From Archangium sp. (GTDB taxonomy: Bacteria; Myxococcota; Myxococcia; Myxococcales; Myxococcaceae): 8,091 nucleotides of DNA. Shown piece after piece: positions 6,218 through 8,091 of this stretch. The position numbers and the translations under genes were made by a program. The stretch is taken from contig JAEUJR010001044.1 of the NCBI GenBank assembly GCA_016793585.1, forward strand, positions 1 to 8,091, given 5' to 3'. Position 1 is the first letter of the stretch; each line of letters opens with the position of its first letter. Below the pieces are notes generated by a model that saw only the letters and a list, made by a program, of their open reading frames with translations, had not been told where the DNA came from and did no database searches.

Positions 6218-7291
6218 GTGAAGTCCTTCCTGCCCGTCGTCGCCGCGGTGGTGGTGCTCGGAGTGCTCCAGTGGGCGCTCGGCTCGTCGGACTACTTCGT
6301 CTACCTGGCCTCGCTCGTCGGCGTGAACGTGGTGCTGGCCGTCTCGCTGAACATCATCAACGGCATGACCGGCCAGTTCAGCATCGGCCACGCGGGCTTC
6401 ATGGCCGTCGGCGCGTACGTGTCGGGCACCACGTCGCTGCTGCTGAAAGACCAGCAGCTCTCGTTTCTCGGCCCGCTCGCGTCTGATCAGCTCTTCCTGC
6501 TCGTCTCGCTGCTCATCGGCGGCGTGTCGGCCGGCGTCTTCGGGTTCCTCGTCGGGTTGCCCAGCCTTCGCCTGCGCGGTGACTACCTGGCCATCGTGAC
6601 GCTGGGCTTCGGAGAGATCATTCGCGTCGTCATTCAGAACTCCGACAGCATCGCGAAGGCGTTCGACGGCATTCCGGTGCTCTCGCTCATCGGCGACTTC
6701 GTGGGCCACTTCGGCGGCGCGCTCGGCGTATCGGGCGTGCCGCAGACGTCGACGTTCTTCATGGTGTGGTTCTGGGTGTTCGTGGTGGTGCTGCTCGCGC
6801 GGCGGCTCGCTGATTCGTCGCACGGGCGGTCGCTCAAGGCGATTCGTGAAGACGAGGTCGCGGCCGAGGCGATGGGCGTCGACACCACGAGCTACAAGGT
6901 GCGCGCCTTCGTCGTGTCGAGCTTCTTCGCCGGCATCGCGGGCGGTCTGTTCGCGCACTTCGTGCCCATCATCAACCCGGGCAGCTTCACCTTCGTGAAG
7001 TCGATGGAGGTGGTGGTGATGATCGTCGCGGGTGGCCTGGGCAGCACCACGGGCGCCATCGTCGCGGCCGTGATTCTCACGCTGCTGCCCGAGGCGCTGC
7101 GCACGGTCTTCCTGCAGCTCGGTGGTGGCGACGCGTCGCTCGCGCAGAAGGTCGACCAGATTCGCATGCCCATCTACGGCGGGCTGCTCGTGCTCATCAT
7201 GCTGACGCGGTCGCAGGGCATCTTCGGTACTCACGAGGCGTGGGACCTGTGGGGCCGGTGGAAGAAGCGCCGCGCCGGAGCTGCAACCTGA
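6218..7291 (+). CDS. livM: Branched-chain amino acid ABC transporter permease, LivM type
   Basis: The 357-residue multi-pass protein matches the LivM half of the Leu/Ile/Val (HAAT-family) ABC importer, which forms the membrane channel with LivH. Family hallmarks are LNIINGMTGQFSIGHAGFMA (44-63), LRGDYLAIVTLGFGEIIR (119-136) and the ATPase-contacting loop GRSLKAIREDEVAAEAMGVD (203-222), followed by YKVRAFVVSSFFAGIAGG (226-243) and AGGLGSTTGA (271-280). About eight to ten hydrophobic helices are visible. The C-terminus is basic (RWKKRRAG). GTG 6218 was chosen because it puts a typical short start (MKSFLP) before the first helix; GTG 6212 is equally possible. The frame is also open from 6053, but that would overlap the ATPase start. 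No LivH, LivG, LivF or LivJ lies beside it, so partners must be encoded elsewhere or upstream genes were lost. The stop overlaps the next gene. Confidence 0.92.
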   Translation: MKSFLPVVAAVVVLGVLQWALGSSDYFVYLASLVGVNVVLAVSLNIINGMTGQFSIGHAGFMAVGAYVSGTTSLLLKDQQLSFLGPLASDQLFLLVSLLIGGVSAGVFGFLVGLPSLRLRGDYLAIVTLGFGEIIRVVIQNSDSIAKAFDGIPVLSLIGDFVGHFGGALGVSGVPQTSTFFMVWFWVFVVVLLARRLADSSHGRSLKAIREDEVAAEAMGVDTTSYKVRAFVVSSFFAGIAGGLFAHFVPIINPGSFTFVKSMEVVVMIVAGGLGSTTGAIVAAVILTLLPEALRTVFLQLGGGDASLAQKVDQIRMPIYGGLLVLIMLTRSQGIFGTHEAWDLWGRWKKRRAGAAT

Positions 7292-7911
7292 GCCGTCTCG
7301 TCGCGCTCGTGACGTGGCTGCTGCTGCTCACGACGGCGTTTCTCTTCTCACCGCCGGCTGCGCCCGACACCAACGACGTCATTCGGCGAATGCTCGTGGG
7401 CCAGCTCGAGGGCATCAACGTGTCGCTCTTCGCGCTCTTCAACGTGATGGGCGTGTTGCCGATGTCGTTCCTGGCGGTGCTGGCGTTCGACGCGAAGGCA
7501 CAGCGGGTGCCGAAGTGGCCCTTCGTCATGGCGAGCTTCGCGCTCGGCGCCTACGCGCTGCTGCCGTACCTGGTGCTTCGCCAATGGGAGCTTCCGCGCC
7601 GGCCCGCAGAGACGTGGTGGTTGCGGCTGCTGTCGAGCCGGCTGCTCGGCGTCGTGCTGACGGCGTTGGGCCTGACGCTGGTCGCGCTCTTCGTGACAGG
7701 AGACGTGCGCGGCTTCGTGACGTTGGTGCGCACGCAGCAGTTTCCGTTCGCGATGACGCTCGACTTCGCCGCGTGCTGGGTGCTCGGCGCGCTGCTCGCC
7801 CGTGAAGAGGCGCGCGTTCGTCACCAGCCGGTGTTGCGGTGGGTGGGTCTGGTGCCGGTGCTGGGCGTGCCGCTCGTGCTCGCGCTGCGTTCGGTTCACC
7901 GGGCGGCGTGA
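7249..7911 (+). CDS. Multi-pass membrane protein of unknown function, translationally coupled to livM
   Basis: I cannot name this family. With GTG 7249 the protein has 220 residues and about five or six hydrophobic helices: one near the N-terminus (VALVTWLLLLTTAFLF), a second around LFALFNVMGVLPMSFLAVLA, then FVMASFALGAYALLPYLVL, LLGVVLTALGLTLVALFV, MTLDFAACWVLGALL and VGLVPVLGVPLVLAL. The blocks KWPFVMASFALGAYALLPYL and FPFAMTLDFAACW recall, from memory only, uncharacterised cyanobacterial and plastid membrane proteins. It overlaps the end of livM by 43 bases in another frame, so it is in the same transcript. The start is uncertain: GTG 7249 has GAGG 10 bases upstream; GTG 7240, 7258 and 7309 are possible; and CTG 7288 has the best-placed ribosome site (see findings). 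It converges on the MYXO-CTERM gene with 9 bases between stops. Confidence 0.8.
   Translation: MGPVEEAPRRSCNLSRLVALVTWLLLLTTAFLFSPPAAPDTNDVIRRMLVGQLEGINVSLFALFNVMGVLPMSFLAVLAFDAKAQRVPKWPFVMASFALGAYALLPYLVLRQWELPRRPAETWWLRLLSSRLLGVVLTALGLTLVALFVTGDVRGFVTLVRTQQFPFAMTLDFAACWVLGALLAREEARVRHQPVLRWVGLVPVLGVPLVLALRSVHRAA
7277..7280 (+). promoter_or_regulatory. Possible ribosome binding site for a CTG start
   Basis: GGAG lies 7 bases before CTG at 7288-7290, and that CTG overlaps the livM TGA (7289-7291) in the usual NTGA arrangement of coupled genes. A competing site, GAGG at 7235-7238, is 10 bases before GTG 7249. The sequence does not decide between them. Confidence 0.35.
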
Positions 7912-7920
7912 CGCGCTCGT

Positions 7921-8091
7921 TCAGGCTGTTCGCTGGCCGGCGCGAACCCGCCGCCGCGCGAGCCACACCAACGCCGGAAGACCCAACCACCACCCCGCAG
8001 GCGCCGAGCTGCAGCCGTGAGCGATGCAGCCAGTCTCGTCGCCCGTCACCGCACGCGTCGTCGTCGAGACCTGAAACTGCCTGCCCTTCTC
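7921..8091 (-). CDS. C-terminal end of a MYXO-CTERM-type surface protein (partial, N-terminus off right edge)
   Basis: The last 56 codons of a minus-strand gene are visible, ending at TGA 7921-7923. The frame has no stop from the right edge to there. The tail reads ETGCIAHGCSSAPAGWWLGL and then PALVWLARRRVRAGQRTA, that is, an invariant-type Cys in GCS, a hydrophobic helix (about 15 residues) and an Arg cluster. This is the layout of the MYXO-CTERM sorting signal (TIGR03901), found on exported proteins of myxobacteria and proposed to be processed by CPBP-family myxosortases for surface attachment. The upstream part (QVSTTTRAVTGDET) looks like an extracytoplasmic linker. What the body of the protein does cannot be told. 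The gene converges on the unknown membrane protein with 9 bases between stops. Confidence 0.75.
   Translation of the reverse strand, partial: EKGRQFQVSTTTRAVTGDETGCIAHGCSSAPAGWWLGLPALVWLARRRVRAGQRTA

Noticed and set aside
6023..7234. 403-codon minus-strand frame antisense to livM
   Set aside because: It is His/Arg/Glu-rich low-complexity sequence typical of an antisense shadow; livM carries all its family motifs on the plus strand.
1..8091. CRISPR arrays, tRNA or rRNA genes, transposases, phage genes, toxin-antitoxin pairs
   Set aside because: None was seen on either strand; repeated short strings such as TCGTCGAGC reflect frequent Asp/Glu/Leu/Ser codons, not arrays.

Overview
The window reads as chromosomal DNA from a myxobacterium (phylum Myxococcota). 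Base composition and third-codon positions are very GC-rich. Three gene types point the same way: a sigma factor that looks like a myxobacterial-specific family, a downstream membrane-spanning Ser/Thr kinase with a zinc-finger-like N-terminus and a TPR sensor half, and a MYXO-CTERM-type C-terminal tail at the right edge. No rRNA, tRNA, insertion sequence, CRISPR array or phage gene was seen. Apart from two divergent intergenic gaps of about 180 and 150 bases, the window is packed with genes.

Left block (1-2964, minus strand): a sigma-70-family factor is followed, 6 bases after its stop, by a Ser/Thr protein kinase that runs off the left edge after 738 readable residues. The kinase has an anti-sigma-like H-x3-C-x2-C motif, a complete Hanks kinase domain, one membrane helix and an extracytoplasmic Cys- and TPR-containing half. 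The pair looks like a transmembrane signalling unit in which the kinase could hold or phosphorylate its sigma factor. This is the most system-like element here.

Middle block (3144-6071): a small, probably exported protein of unknown function on the plus strand converges, with only 3 bases between stop codons, on a complete P-type cation ATPase on the minus strand. The ATPase most resembles Mg2+-importing MgtA/MgtB pumps, but its sixth membrane helix differs.

Right block (6218-8091): divergent from the ATPase is a LivM-type branched-chain amino acid ABC permease with no LivH, LivG, LivF or binding protein beside it. Its 3' end is coupled to a multi-pass membrane protein of unknown function. 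That gene converges, with 9 bases between stops, on the last 56 codons of a minus-strand gene whose C-terminus has the Cys, hydrophobic helix and Arg cluster of a MYXO-CTERM sorting signal.

Two coding regions (the kinase, and the MYXO-CTERM gene) are cut by the window edges and were found by translating by hand.
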